DNA of 64,000 nucleotides from Acidobacteriota bacterium (GTDB taxonomy: Bacteria > Acidobacteriota > Blastocatellia > Pyrinomonadales > Pyrinomonadaceae), in contig JAHBSJ010000009.1 of NCBI GenBank assembly GCA_019639155.1, positions 62,001 through 126,000 of the forward strand. Direction: 5' to 3'. The position numbers were made by a program, and so were the translations under genes. A model generated the notes under the pieces. That model saw only the letters and a list, made by a program, of their open reading frames with translations, was not told the DNA's origin and searched no databases. Position 1 is the stretch's first letter. Each line of letters starts with the position of its first letter. This document shows, piece after piece, positions 8,778 to 17,951 of the stretch.

Positions 8778-9668
8778 CTAACTAAGCCTCTTTTTGACTG
8801 CAGGTTGTTTTGCCTTAATAAAATGAACGATATTTGCGGGTCTGGCGGTCAAGCTGCGGACCGAATAGCGGATACATGCCATGAGATCGCCCGCCCGATA
8901 AAATGAGCCCGCTAAATTCTGATAAAGAGATGCGTACCCCACTCTTTTGATCTCGTTTGTTTGCGCATCATTATCGGAGAACGCCTTTTCAAACCCGAGG
9001 AGCATGTCGCGTTCCATCACACCGATATTCGAGTGCATGTTTGAAGAATGAACACGATATTGAAGAAGCGGCTTACCGATGAAACCGACCGAATAACGCC
9101 GGCTGATCCTGTAATAGAGGTCCCAATCCGCGGAAGTTGAAAGACGAGTGTCAAAACCGCCTGTTTCCTCGAATATAGCCCGCGGGATCATTGCTCCGCT
9201 GCCGCCGCCGAGGACGCCTCTACCTGTAAAGAGCAGCAGGTCTTTCCAAACATCATCTCCTTCGCCTCCGTTCATACGTTCACCGATCTTTTTTCCGTCG
9301 CCGTCAATTTCCTCAACAGCCACATGCACCAATCCAAGTTCGGGATCTGCCCGGAATGCGGCAACTTGCATTTCTAACTTTTCGGGCATCCAGACGTCGT
9401 CCGCATCCAGAAAGGCAACAAATTCTCCGCAGCCGGCCGCGACACCGGCATTTCTCGCGGCCGAAACTCCGGCATTCTGCTGAAAGATCGGGCGTATCTT
9501 GTCGCCGAAGCCCTCGATGATGTTTCGGGAATCGTCCCGAGAGCCGTCATCGACCACGATCACCTCAATGTCAGGATAGGTCTGACGGAGACAGCTTTCG
9601 ATCGCCTCGCCGACGTAATCGGCGTAGTTGTAGTTGGGAATGACCACTGTTACAAGCGCTTTTTTCAT
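8778..9668 (-). CDS. Glycosyltransferase family 2
   Basis: At 296 aa, this GT-A enzyme begins VTVVIPNYNYADYV, followed by the nucleotide-binding VVDDGSRDDS and the metal-binding AFLDADDVW (DxD-like). A later TSADWDLYYRI supplies the acceptor-side acidic residues. GT2 enzymes invert the anomeric centre. The methyltransferase gene just upstream stops one base before this start, so the two are tightly coupled. Confidence 0.9.
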   Translation of the reverse strand: MKKALVTVVIPNYNYADYVGEAIESCLRQTYPDIEVIVVDDGSRDDSRNIIEGFGDKIRPIFQQNAGVSAARNAGVAAGCGEFVAFLDADDVWMPEKLEMQVAAFRADPELGLVHVAVEEIDGDGKKIGERMNGGEGDDVWKDLLLFTGRGVLGGGSGAMIPRAIFEETGGFDTRLSTSADWDLYYRISRRYSVGFIGKPLLQYRVHSSNMHSNIGVMERDMLLGFEKAFSDNDAQTNEIKRVGYASLYQNLAGSFYRAGDLMACIRYSVRSLTARPANIVHFIKAKQPAVKKRLS

Positions 9669-10451
9669 TCAGCGTTTCGAACACACGGCCAAGAGCGTCG
9701 GCGCCGAACTGACAGTATCCTCATCGAAATTATAATCGCTCTCGGTCGGATAGAACGGCTTTTTCCGGATCGCGTCGCTCAATGTTTCACGTATGCCGAA
9801 TGGGATCTTGTTGAAGATCTTCCATCCCAACAGCCGGATCTGCGTTGCGGCGTCCTTTGGCAGCCGCTGCTGGGCATCATAGAACGGCGGTATGCCGGCC
9901 GATGAATCGAGGCTCTGGCCGAGAAAACTATCTATCGTAAAAAAACCGTCCAGTTCAGACACAAGTTCTTCAGGCGTGTATTCGTGAACATGGAATGGAT
10001 TTTTCGGTACGCCGTTAACGGGCTGCGAATAGTTGGCATTCGGCGTTGAAAGCAACAGCCTGCCGCCCGGCCGAAGCACGCGCCGAAGTTCACGCAAAAA
10101 ATCTCGACGCCGATGGAGATGCTCGAGCGTTTCAAACGAGGTGATGACGTCAAAAGTACCGTCAGCAAAAGGCAGCCCCAAACCGTTAGCGATCATTACT
10201 GCCGAGTTCTCTCCCGTTTCGGCCGCCGCCGTCCGAACTGCCTCGATGTCAATATCGATCCCCACTACAAAGTCGGCACTGCCGCTCATTATCGAGATCC
10301 CGTAACCGGTGCCGCAAGCGATGTCAAGAATTCTGCCTCCGCCGATGTAGTCCATAGCGAAACGGTATCGCGATGCATGTTCGCCCCAATAAGGCGAGCG
10401 ACGCCCTGCATCGACACTGTTTGCTCCTTGGAATCGTTCGGATATCGACAT
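9669..10451 (-). CDS. Class I SAM-dependent methyltransferase
   Basis: This 260-aa protein has motif I ILDIACGTGYGISIMS near residue 38, GIDIDIEAV, and the post-motif FDVITSFETLEHLHRR. The C-terminal part has LRRVLRPGGRLLLSTPNANY, so it is a methyltransferase-11-type domain. The family methylates many small molecules or lipid-linked sugars. In this operon a sugar or end-capping function is likely. It is translationally close to both neighbours (zero and three bases). Confidence 0.85.
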   Translation of the reverse strand: MSISERFQGANSVDAGRRSPYWGEHASRYRFAMDYIGGGRILDIACGTGYGISIMSGSADFVVGIDIDIEAVRTAAAETGENSAVMIANGLGLPFADGTFDVITSFETLEHLHRRRDFLRELRRVLRPGGRLLLSTPNANYSQPVNGVPKNPFHVHEYTPEELVSELDGFFTIDSFLGQSLDSSAGIPPFYDAQQRLPKDAATQIRLLGWKIFNKIPFGIRETLSDAIRKKPFYPTESDYNFDEDTVSSAPTLLAVCSKR

Positions 10452-10454
10452 TCG

Positions 10455-11558
10455 TTATTTTTCTGTCCAGCTCCGGTACAGTTCGACGTGTCTTGCGACC
10501 ATGGCCCGTACGTCGAATCTTTGCCGCACCGATGCGTTTCCGCGATCCGCAATCGCAGACACATCATCTCGTTCGGTCGCGGCCCGCAGCATCGCCGCCG
10601 CCAGTCCTTCTGTGTCGCCGGGCTGCACGATGATGCCGTTGATGCCGTCCTCGATGACCTCGCGGGCGCCGCCGACATCGGTCGCGATGACAGGCAGCCC
10701 ACAACCCATCGCTTCGATGAGCACTTGAGAGAACGCCTCGCTCAGGCTCGGCTGGACAAAGATGTCCATGGCGTTGTAAACCATCGGAGCATCCGCCTGC
10801 CAACCTGCAAAAACCACCTTTCCGGCAGGCAGCTTTGCGGCCGCTGCGTCAACCCGATCAAGCGAACCGCGGCCCGCAAACAGAAGCTTTGCATTCGGCA
10901 GATCCGCCGTTATTTTCGCGAATGCATCCAGAAGTTGTTCATGTCCTTTTCCGGGTACGATGTTCGCGACATAGCCGAAAACGAGATCGTCATCGGCAAA
11001 TCCGTATCTCGCACGTGCTTCCGCTCGCAGCCGAGCGTCGGGCCGATATTTTTCGAAATCGAACCCCAAATAAACGACCTCGATATCATCACGGCGAATG
11101 CCGTCTATCTCCTTCATGTACTTGCGAGCCGCTTCTGATACCGTCATGACGCGATCGGCCTTTTCAGCCATCCAACGGTCGGCCGCAATGTGCAATTTTG
11201 AGCCGAGCATCCTAACGACCCCGGTATGATGCCGCATCAGCGCGACGGCCGTTCGAGGAGCAAAGCGTTTTGCCAGAACACCGACGATGCCTGAATAGAA
11301 AAGGTGCGTCTGCAGTACATCGATCTGCCGAACCCGCATCTCACGCCCAAGGCGATATGCGGCGAGCGGTATCTTGTGCTTGCCGGACGACCCGAGCGCA
11401 AAATATTCCGCGCCGGGAATCTCGTTCAGCCACGCCGGAGGCTCTCCCTCGCCGAGCTCGGCGAGCGTCACATGAATACCGCTTTCCGTCAGGCCCGCGG
11501 CGATGTTTCGGAAATAATCTCCCGCGACAGACGTGTCGCAGATGTGGCACACCCGCAT
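10455..11558 (-). CDS. Glycosyltransferase family 4
   Basis: This 367-aa GT-B enzyme begins MRVCHICDTSVAGDYFRN and contains MRHHTGVVRMLG and GYVANIVPGKGHEQLL. The classical donor loop follows: SEAFSQVLIEAMGCGLPVIA, then GGAREVIEDGINGIIV. Both glutamates of the E-x7-E motif are present. Its start overlaps the upstream FkbM stop (TAATG). It probably extends the repeat unit with retention of configuration. Confidence 0.92.
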   Translation of the reverse strand: MRVCHICDTSVAGDYFRNIAAGLTESGIHVTLAELGEGEPPAWLNEIPGAEYFALGSSGKHKIPLAAYRLGREMRVRQIDVLQTHLFYSGIVGVLAKRFAPRTAVALMRHHTGVVRMLGSKLHIAADRWMAEKADRVMTVSEAARKYMKEIDGIRRDDIEVVYLGFDFEKYRPDARLRAEARARYGFADDDLVFGYVANIVPGKGHEQLLDAFAKITADLPNAKLLFAGRGSLDRVDAAAAKLPAGKVVFAGWQADAPMVYNAMDIFVQPSLSEAFSQVLIEAMGCGLPVIATDVGGAREVIEDGINGIIVQPGDTEGLAAAMLRAATERDDVSAIADRGNASVRQRFDVRAMVARHVELYRSWTEK

Positions 11559-12325
11559 TAACTAGACGGTATCAGATTAACGTCGAAAAGTTCAGCATTC
11601 GAGCAAAACTGCATTTTATCGTAGCTTTCGCCGTTGAATTCGACCGAGTAGCCGCATTCGGCAATGAGATCCCAGATCTGCTCCAGCGAATCGCCCTTTT
11701 CCGCGATGAACGGAGGATGAAGCCCTAAACGCACGTACGGCCGATCCTCGGTCAGTATACGTTTGGCGCCCAGCAGAACGTCGTATTCTGCGCCTTCGGC
11801 GTCGATCTTGATACAGTTCACCTTGATCCCGCGTTCGGCGGCAAACTCGTCCAAACTAACCAGTTCGATGGGTATTTCGCCTCGGCTGAGGCCGGTGCGA
11901 ACAAGTGAATTCGCGTTTGATATCTCAGTGCCGGTGTCGTAGAACACGGTCGAACCCCGCTGCGAAGAAACCGCTTCGGGCCTGACCTCGACGATCTCGC
12001 TGCAGCCGTTGAGTTCGACGACCTTTTCCAAAACACTTCGCGTGAACGGGGTCGGTTCGAACGAGAATACCTTTCCGCTCGGCGCGGCCAGCCTCGCAGC
12101 CAACACCGCGAAAAGTCCTATGTGGCCCCCGACATCGATGACCACATCGCCGTGAACCACACGGCTGCGAAAGAACTTGAATGTTTCAGGCTCGTAGTCT
12201 GCTTCGTAATATCGGCTAAACTTGGCGGGGAATCGAAATTTTTCACCGCCGATCTCCCTAGGGACACCACGGCCGAGCGTGATGATATCCAGCGTCTTGT
12301 ATGCGGCCTCTTTAGCGATGCTCAT
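11558..12325 (-). CDS. FkbM-family methyltransferase
   Basis: This 255-aa protein has VIDVGGHIGLFAVLAARL near residue 70, FSFEPTPFTRSVL, and the FkbM signature INCIKIDAEGAEYDVLLGA, written here as CIKIDAEGAEYDVL. It is the second FkbM enzyme of the operon and is shorter than the one at 7888, lacking its long N-terminal extension. It is likely a sugar O-methyltransferase. It starts one base after the flippase stop and ends overlapping the next glycosyltransferase start. Confidence 0.87.
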   Translation of the reverse strand: MSIAKEAAYKTLDIITLGRGVPREIGGEKFRFPAKFSRYYEADYEPETFKFFRSRVVHGDVVIDVGGHIGLFAVLAARLAAPSGKVFSFEPTPFTRSVLEKVVELNGCSEIVEVRPEAVSSQRGSTVFYDTGTEISNANSLVRTGLSRGEIPIELVSLDEFAAERGIKVNCIKIDAEGAEYDVLLGAKRILTEDRPYVRLGLHPPFIAEKGDSLEQIWDLIAECGYSVEFNGESYDKMQFCSNAELFDVNLIPSS

Positions 12326-12326
12326 G

Positions 12327-13856
12327 TTAACCGTTCCTGAATGTAAGTATAAACGCCGTGAGCTGACGCATCGAGTTTAGCTTGTAAATTGACACCAAAA
12401 TGCTGATGGCGAGACAAGAAGCAAGTGCGAGCCAAGCGTTTCCCAACGACAGAAGGACCGCCGCACCGGCGACTGACGGAATGAACGCAAGAAACGTCCA
12501 AGAGATGGGCATTTTTCTGCCACTCCTCAATAAAAAAGCGAAAATAATAACGCTGACTGAGTACGCGATGAGCGTCGCGAGAGCGCAGCCGATCATTCCG
12601 TAACGTGGAATTAGAACAAAATTCGCTGTGACATTGACGATGGCGGACGAAATGCCCGCCGCCATCGGAATGTAGGTCGCCGATGTCGAGTTGGCAAGGG
12701 CAGAATAGCCGAGCGCTATCGGAATGAACAGGACCGTTGAGGAAAGCAGCAGCCAAAGCGGCACGGCCGCCGGCGCGAACTCGCCGCCGAAGACCGGATC
12801 GATCAGCATGTAGCCCAAAAACGCGATCAACGAACAGCCAAATCCGGCTATCAGAACGAAGCCCGGCATTATATGCCTGAAATAATGAAACGACCGCTGA
12901 TCGCCGGACTCCGCCTGCAGCGTTACAAGCATCGGCAGCAAGATCGTATTTGCAAGTGTCGGTATCTGCATCGCTAAACCGTTGAACTGGGTTGCGATCG
13001 AATAAACACCGAGGTCGCGCGTAGATAGCATTTTCGATACGAAGACCGCATCAATGTAACTGCCCGTAAAGAAGCCAACCAGTGTGAAAGGAAGCAGCGG
13101 CAGAGAATATGCGAGCATTTTTCTTATATGCTCGCCGCTGAAGGTGAATTTTTGGAAAACGACTCGCCGCAGATTGAACAACCCAATAAAGGCCATCAAA
13201 AACGGTGCGGCAATATAGAATGTTATCGCCGATCGGAGATCGAGCGCCGACACAAAAACAAGCAGCAGCAATCCTGCGAAGATCAGCAGCCGCTCGAGCA
13301 TCTGCAGAAAGCCCTGTTCCCGCAACCGTTTCGCGGCCTGCATTGACATCTGAAGATGTACCCAGAATGTGGTTGCCGCCAAATGAAGTATGACCAATAC
13401 GAGTTCTTGGTGCGATAAGCGAAGCCAGTCTGCGATCGCATCGTACCAATACGGGGCAGCCGCCGCGACAATACCCAGATTTGCGGTGAGTACGAATGCT
13501 CGAGACCAAAATGTTCGGGCGATCGACTGGGTCTCAACAAATTCATCGACGCCGAAGCGAATGACCGCAACGCCGGTCCAATTAACGAAAACCTGTGCTA
13601 TCTGCGATGCCGCAATGACCGCAACGACGCCGCCGTAGCCTTCGCTGCCGAGATGGCGCGTTATCAGCCAAACTGCGGCAAAGGAAAAGACGGCGCTGCC
13701 GGCCTGAAAGACGATGAGCCAAAAGTAATTGCGAGGTGCGTTGCGGATGTCCCAGCCGGAAGACCTGCGCTCGTCGGCGGCAGATGAAGAATTATCGCTG
13801 TCTGCTTTTTCGGGATCCACTCGGCAAGTGTATTTTCGGCCGAAAGCGAGTGTCAA
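12327..13856 (-). CDS. Polysaccharide flippase, Wzx/MATE-like
   Basis: At 509 aa, with about 12-14 hydrophobic segments, it has the family's N-terminal pattern (NYFWLIVFQAGSAVFSF, then WLITRHLGSEGYGGVVA). It would flip the lipid-linked repeat unit across the inner membrane. The listed start is TTG; GTG at 13820 is an alternative, and the polar first 35 residues may not all be translated. It is the first gene of the glycan operon in transcription order. Confidence 0.85.
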   Translation of the reverse strand: MTLAFGRKYTCRVDPEKADSDNSSSAADERRSSGWDIRNAPRNYFWLIVFQAGSAVFSFAAVWLITRHLGSEGYGGVVAVIAASQIAQVFVNWTGVAVIRFGVDEFVETQSIARTFWSRAFVLTANLGIVAAAAPYWYDAIADWLRLSHQELVLVILHLAATTFWVHLQMSMQAAKRLREQGFLQMLERLLIFAGLLLLVFVSALDLRSAITFYIAAPFLMAFIGLFNLRRVVFQKFTFSGEHIRKMLAYSLPLLPFTLVGFFTGSYIDAVFVSKMLSTRDLGVYSIATQFNGLAMQIPTLANTILLPMLVTLQAESGDQRSFHYFRHIMPGFVLIAGFGCSLIAFLGYMLIDPVFGGEFAPAAVPLWLLLSSTVLFIPIALGYSALANSTSATYIPMAAGISSAIVNVTANFVLIPRYGMIGCALATLIAYSVSVIIFAFLLRSGRKMPISWTFLAFIPSVAGAAVLLSLGNAWLALASCLAISILVSIYKLNSMRQLTAFILTFRNG

Positions 13857-13865
13857 ACCCCGATT

Positions 13866-14339
13866 TCAAACCCAACGCCTTACTTGTGCGATATAGGCGT
13901 CGTATTCGCGGGGGAATTCGCGGCGCAGACGCGGTTCTTCGTGGAGGAAGATGAAGAGGTTAAAGACTACGAACATCAGCACGGAATAGACCGCCATGGC
14001 GGTGCTCCACCAGAAGACGGTCTCGCCGATGAGGACGAGCATCATGCCGACGTACATAGGGTTTCGCGAATATTTGTAGAGCCCGCTGATGACGAGGCGT
14101 TTTGTCGGGTCGAGCGGCGACAGCGTGCCTTTACCCTCCGTCGTGAACCGCACGATGCATACGCCCGCGATCACAAAACCCGCGATAACCGACGCAATGC
14201 CGGCGTAATGATTCCACGCCCAAACGTCAGGCGTCAGCGGCTGGCCGACGAGCTGCATCAACGCAACCGGTATTACCAATACGGCCACGCCGGGCTGCAG
14301 CAGTGCGAAGAAAATGCTTCTGAGGACGAGAGATGCCAT
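13866..14339 (-). CDS. Isoprenylcysteine carboxyl methyltransferase-like membrane protein
   Basis: This protein of about 157 aa has four hydrophobic segments. It carries the ICMT-family C-terminal signature YSRNPMYVGMMLVLIGE and LHEEPRLRREFPREYDAY, which binds S-adenosylmethionine at the membrane face. Bacterial members methylate unknown small acceptors. I chose ATG at 14339 (MASLVLRSIFF); a longer form from 14381 adds a polar stretch. The flippase start lies nine bases after its stop, so it may be cotranscribed with the glycan operon. Confidence 0.75.
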   Translation of the reverse strand: MASLVLRSIFFALLQPGVAVLVIPVALMQLVGQPLTPDVWAWNHYAGIASVIAGFVIAGVCIVRFTTEGKGTLSPLDPTKRLVISGLYKYSRNPMYVGMMLVLIGETVFWWSTAMAVYSVLMFVVFNLFIFLHEEPRLRREFPREYDAYIAQVRRWV

Positions 14340-14499
14340 CAGACGAGATCTTAACTCAAGAGGCCTGATGTTGCGATCCATATCTGACCGGCCTGCGGGC
14401 CGCGGAGCGTCTTGGCGTTTTTATCTCCGGATCGGCCCATGAACGATATTTGCTCAGAGTAATTTTCGTCCGCTCGCCAAACTGTTTTAGATTATTGAA

Positions 14500-14865
14500 A
14501 TGACCGATACCTCGCACCACGACGAACGCATCGCAAAGATGACCTTTGGGTCTGTCTATCCACATTACGTTACAAAGGTGGAAAAGAAAGGCCGGACACA
14601 GGAAGAGCTGTACGAAGTGATCAAATGGCTGACCGGCTATGATGAGAAGAAGCTGAAAAGTTTGATCGACGACAAAACGACGTTCGAACAGTTTTTCGCC
14701 GGTGCCAAGCTAAATCCAAACGCGAATTTGATAACAGGCTCGATCTGCGGCTATCGCGTCGAAGAGATCACAAATCCGCTCACACAAAAGGTCCGCTACC
14801 TCGACAAACTCGTCGATGAACTCGCAAAAGGCCGTAAGATGGAAAAGATCTTGCGAAGCTCCTAA
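14500..14865 (+). CDS. DUF2200 family protein
   Basis: This is a 121-aa soluble protein. DUF2200 features are visible: [20 protein letters not shown], then [13 protein letters not shown] and [11 protein letters not shown]. Family function is unknown. No Shine-Dalgarno is visible; TAGATT lies six bases before the ATG, compatible with a leaderless transcript. It ends seven bases from the convergent gene at 14873. Confidence 0.8.
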   Translation: MTDTSHHDERIAKMTFGSVYPHYVTKVEKKGRTQEELYEVIKWLTGYDEKKLKSLIDDKTTFEQFFAGAKLNPNANLITGSICGYRVEEITNPLTQKVRYLDKLVDELAKGRKMEKILRSS

Positions 14866-14872
14866 AGGCAGA

Positions 14873-15475
14873 CTATTCGATCCAGCCGATACGGCGTTTC
14901 CATTCGTCAGACTGCTGCCGCCGCTCGGCGAGGCCCGCGGGCGGGAATTCGTGTTCGGCGGCGGCGCTCGCGCGCATCAGGCTGGTCTGTTCGGCAAGCG
15001 AATTGAGCCCGACCGCTTTTCTACGCCTCTCGACCTTTTGAATATCATCGAACGGACTCGGGCTCATTTCGCCGCTCTCGTCCCAGTCGAACTGCGTGCC
15101 GTAAAGCTGCGGACGGCCCTCGAAAACGGCGATGCGGTCGGTCAGATATGCAAGCTGCTTTGCATCGGCACGGTTCTCGGCGACTGCCTTTTCCAGCATT
15201 TGCGCGCATTTTCGCATGAAATCCGGCCGGCTGATCGCATGCTGAATTATCAGCCACGCCGCGTCGCTTGCCGCTTCGCCGACCTTGTCTGCCGTCGGAT
15301 AGCCGATCTCGTTGATGATGCTCTCCAACGCCTCAGCGTTCCTGATATGCAACGCTTCCATCTCGGCGTTGTAGCCGTCGAAAAGCTCGCCGGTTTCGAC
15401 GAGCATTTCACGCAAAGCCAGATCGGCATCGCGCATTTCGATAATAAATTTTGCGGTGTCGTTGAGCCTTTTCAT
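14873..15475 (-). CDS. DUF6624-like hypothetical protein
   Basis: This 200-aa, largely helical, charged protein contains AAWLIIQHAISRPDFM and AYLTDRIAVFEGRPQLYGTQ. The combination of AWLIIQHA and LTDRI with a PQLYGTQ stretch is typical of DUF6624 proteins, whose role is unknown. No signal peptide is seen. It is transcribed divergently from the hydrolase gene at 15531. Confidence 0.65.
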   Translation of the reverse strand: MKRLNDTAKFIIEMRDADLALREMLVETGELFDGYNAEMEALHIRNAEALESIINEIGYPTADKVGEAASDAAWLIIQHAISRPDFMRKCAQMLEKAVAENRADAKQLAYLTDRIAVFEGRPQLYGTQFDWDESGEMSPSPFDDIQKVERRRKAVGLNSLAEQTSLMRASAAAEHEFPPAGLAERRQQSDEWKRRIGWIE

Positions 15476-15530
15476 CGCTTCCCGCGTCCTAATATACTAT
15501 GACAGCAGTGGGACCGCGGCGGAACTGACG

Positions 15531-16355
15531 ATGACCGACAAGATCGCATTTTTCTTTGCAGCGTTTGCGGGCATTTTGCTGATGTGCGTGCCGTCCGACG
15601 CGCAGGACGTCCGCCGGATCACGCACAACAAAGTGAGTTTTGACGTCGTCATCGACCGTCCGCCGAATCCTGTGGTCGATGTGGTCGTCGCTTATCACGG
15701 CACCGTGCAGTCCGACGACCAGATAATTCCCGCCGCCATCAACACGCTCAACCGCGTCAAAGAGATAACGAACCGCAGCGATGTTATGTTCGTCAGCGTG
15801 GCGTATCCACAGCAGTTCGTGCTGTTCGGTGACGGCATACGCGAGGCCGAAGCGGCCTTGCTGTGGGTCCGTGAACGCACGCGTAAAGTGTTGAAAAGAA
15901 AGATCAGAAAGCTCTTTCTGGTCGGGCATTCGCAGGGCGGTTATATGGTCACGCGGCTGAATACGATGCACCGCACCGACGGCGTCATTGCCAACGCACC
16001 CGGCCCGCTGAATCTGGTCTATCGCTGCGGGCTTGAGGAGAGCGGCCAGATAACGCAGTCCGCCGTGTGCAACCTGCTGCGGCAAACTTACGGCACGACT
16101 GACGCAAACCCTGCCGCATATATGTCCCGCTCGCTGCTGAATTTCACCAACGGCCACCGCTCGGACATTTTATTTGTTCAGGGCCTGGCGGATTCGCCGA
16201 TCTAGATGTTCTCGTGGCCCACGTTCAAACAGCAGATGACCGACTGCACCACCTGCCAAAACCGCCAATTCACCGAGATCGCCGGCGCCGGCCACACCGC
16301 GATGTTCGACCACCCCGCCGGCATCGCCGCCTACAACGCTTTCGTAGACCGCTGA
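15531..16355 (+). pseudogene. Secreted alpha/beta hydrolase (esterase/PHB-depolymerase type) interrupted by an in-frame TAG
   Basis: The start at MTDKIAFFFAAFAGILL gives a signal peptide. The nucleophile elbow GHSQGGYM and the candidate acid residue in FVQGLADSP are present. Translation stops at codon 225 (TAG, 16203-16205). The same frame continues for 49 codons with TCQNRQFTEIAGAGHTAMF and ends in TGA at 16353-16355. That extension carries the only candidate catalytic histidine, so the truncated 224-aa product should be inactive. The full frame, 274 sense codons, is a normal length. The cause may be a nonsense mutation, sequencing error or readthrough. Confidence 0.8.
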
Positions 16356-16409
16356 TCTAGGCGGCGGCATGGAAGGCCGCTGACCCTATCCGTAGCTGTT
16401 TGTCCACGG

Positions 16410-16988
16410 CTATATTTGTGCAATTCCCAATCGCTCGATCTTCTCAAGCCATCGTGTGCGGAAGGTATCTGTTGACAAACGTATCGGGCCGATGGTAGTG
16501 CACCGGACGGGTTTGATGCCGCAGAAATTTAGCGTCAGCCGTTTCATCGCCCAATGGCTTGGGCGTCTGTTCACGAGCCAATAGAACCAGACCGGCTGAT
16601 CGAGCGTTGAGATGATCCTTGCCGATCTGCCTTTCAAAAGCGGGTCCCACAGAAGCGAGTTCTCACGCTTTTTGAATCCAAAGCCGGGCAAAAACACTCG
16701 GTCGATAAAGCCTTTGAGCAAAGCCGGCACCGAGCCCCACCAAACCGGATAGACCCAAACCAGGTGCTCCGCCCACTTGATCTTTTCCCACGCTTCGATC
16801 AGGTCGGGTTCAAGTTCCGTCCGCTTTCGATAACCAAAGTGCAGGATCGGATCGAACTGCAGATCCGCCAGAACAATCTCTTTCACCTCCGCACCCGACG
16901 CCAATGCACCTTTCCTGTACACCTCAGCAAGCGCATGGCAGTAGCTTTCCTTGTCAGGATGACCATTGATTATAAGGATCTTTTTCAT
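16410..16988 (-). CDS. NAD(P)H quinone oxidoreductase, flavodoxin-like fold
   Basis: This 192-aa protein begins MKKILIINGHPDKESYCHAL, the phosphate loop of the MdaB/KefF/NQO1 group. It is followed by EHLVWVYPVWWGSVPALLKG, the flavin-binding WVYPVWW motif, and FIDRVFLPGF. Members use FMN or FAD to reduce quinones by two electrons in the cytoplasm. It stands alone, with a poorly conserved spacer after its stop. Confidence 0.87.
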   Translation of the reverse strand: MKKILIINGHPDKESYCHALAEVYRKGALASGAEVKEIVLADLQFDPILHFGYRKRTELEPDLIEAWEKIKWAEHLVWVYPVWWGSVPALLKGFIDRVFLPGFGFKKRENSLLWDPLLKGRSARIISTLDQPVWFYWLVNRRPSHWAMKRLTLNFCGIKPVRCTTIGPIRLSTDTFRTRWLEKIERLGIAQI

Positions 16989-17148
16989 TCTTGCTCTGAG
17001 CCGATTATCTCACAATTGCTGCTCCGGGAGCCGAAGGCGGCGAATTCATGCACTCTGCGAAACATACTTTTGCGGCACGTTCACCAAACGCAATTTTTTC
17101 GATCCGATCGATCGAATTTCGGGAACCAACGACCATCAAAGAAACTGC

Positions 17149-17176
17149 TTGACACGCACCGCGGCTGTGATAGTAT
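17149..17176 (+). promoter_or_regulatory. Sigma-70-type promoter for the gene at 17246
   Basis: The -35 TTGACA (17149-17154), a 16-bp spacer and -10 TAGTAT (17171-17176) match the consensus well. Transcription would start near 17183, giving a leader of about 60 bases that ends in a strong AGGAGG ribosome site. This explains most of the 16989-17245 gap. Confidence 0.65.
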
Positions 17177-17245
17177 TGGCGCGCTTTCCACCGTAGATTA
17201 TGACCGATCACTGATGATCAAGAAGCCTCAGGAGGTGCCCAAATC

Positions 17246-17890
17246 ATGTTCACATTCAAAACGGTCAAAAAAATGCCGGCCCACATTCTTTGTTTGGCTC
17301 TGATAGCGGTTTTTGCGGATACGGTGCATTCGCAAGCTCTCGGCGATCAGATCGGGATCTTCTGTAATGGACAGACAAAAGCGGAAATGGAAAAAAGGTG
17401 GAACGTCAGCAGCGACGGCGAATACTCACCGGCGGTGCCGAATGTTCCCAAAGTGCTGCACTACCCATTCACTATCGCTGACGACAAAAAGGGCAAATAT
17501 TCGTTTCGTTTCAGCAGCTATTGGACGTTTGAGGCCGAGATATGGACCCGAGCCCTCAGCACTGACGAATGGAAGGCCTTTCGAAATGTAAAGCAGCCGC
17601 CGTCAAAAAAGGATGACCGTGATCGGCCGTTCTGGTACCTTGATTTTGAAATGGACGCCCCGCGATCCCGTTCGTCTCAGGTATTTGTGCGTATCATCCC
17701 GGTTCCTTATGATCCGACGTTCACCATGGTCGCGAGAGTTTACAGCTACGGGTGCTCCAAGTCCACGCCGGTTCAGGCGCCGCCGGAACCTGCATGCCGT
17801 TGGGTCGAGACAATGCTCGGACAACCGATCGCAAATCCCTATTGCGAATGCGGAGGACAAATAGTGGACAAGTCCCGCTGCGGCCGCTGA
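17246..17890 (+). CDS. Secreted hypothetical protein
   Basis: This 214-aa protein has a signal peptide (residues 1-28, cut near VHSQA). It has a central globular part and a cysteine-rich C-terminus (CRWVETMLG, then YCECGG and SRCGR). AGGAGG about ten bases before the ATG supports the start. I do not recognise a family. The cysteines suggest disulfides after export to the periplasm or outside. Confidence 0.65.
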   Translation: MFTFKTVKKMPAHILCLALIAVFADTVHSQALGDQIGIFCNGQTKAEMEKRWNVSSDGEYSPAVPNVPKVLHYPFTIADDKKGKYSFRFSSYWTFEAEIWTRALSTDEWKAFRNVKQPPSKKDDRDRPFWYLDFEMDAPRSRSSQVFVRIIPVPYDPTFTMVARVYSYGCSKSTPVQAPPEPACRWVETMLGQPIANPYCECGGQIVDKSRCGR

Positions 17891-17951
17891 GGTATTGTTT
17901 GGGACACAAATATGCATGACTTCGCCGACGGCGCGAAGTGCTGGATCTGCA

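Noticed and set aside
4070..16205. Reassigned stop codons to explain the two in-frame stops
   Set aside because: TAA and TAG end many other intact genes here (for example TAG at the end of moaA-adjacent and receptor genes), so a code change is not supported.
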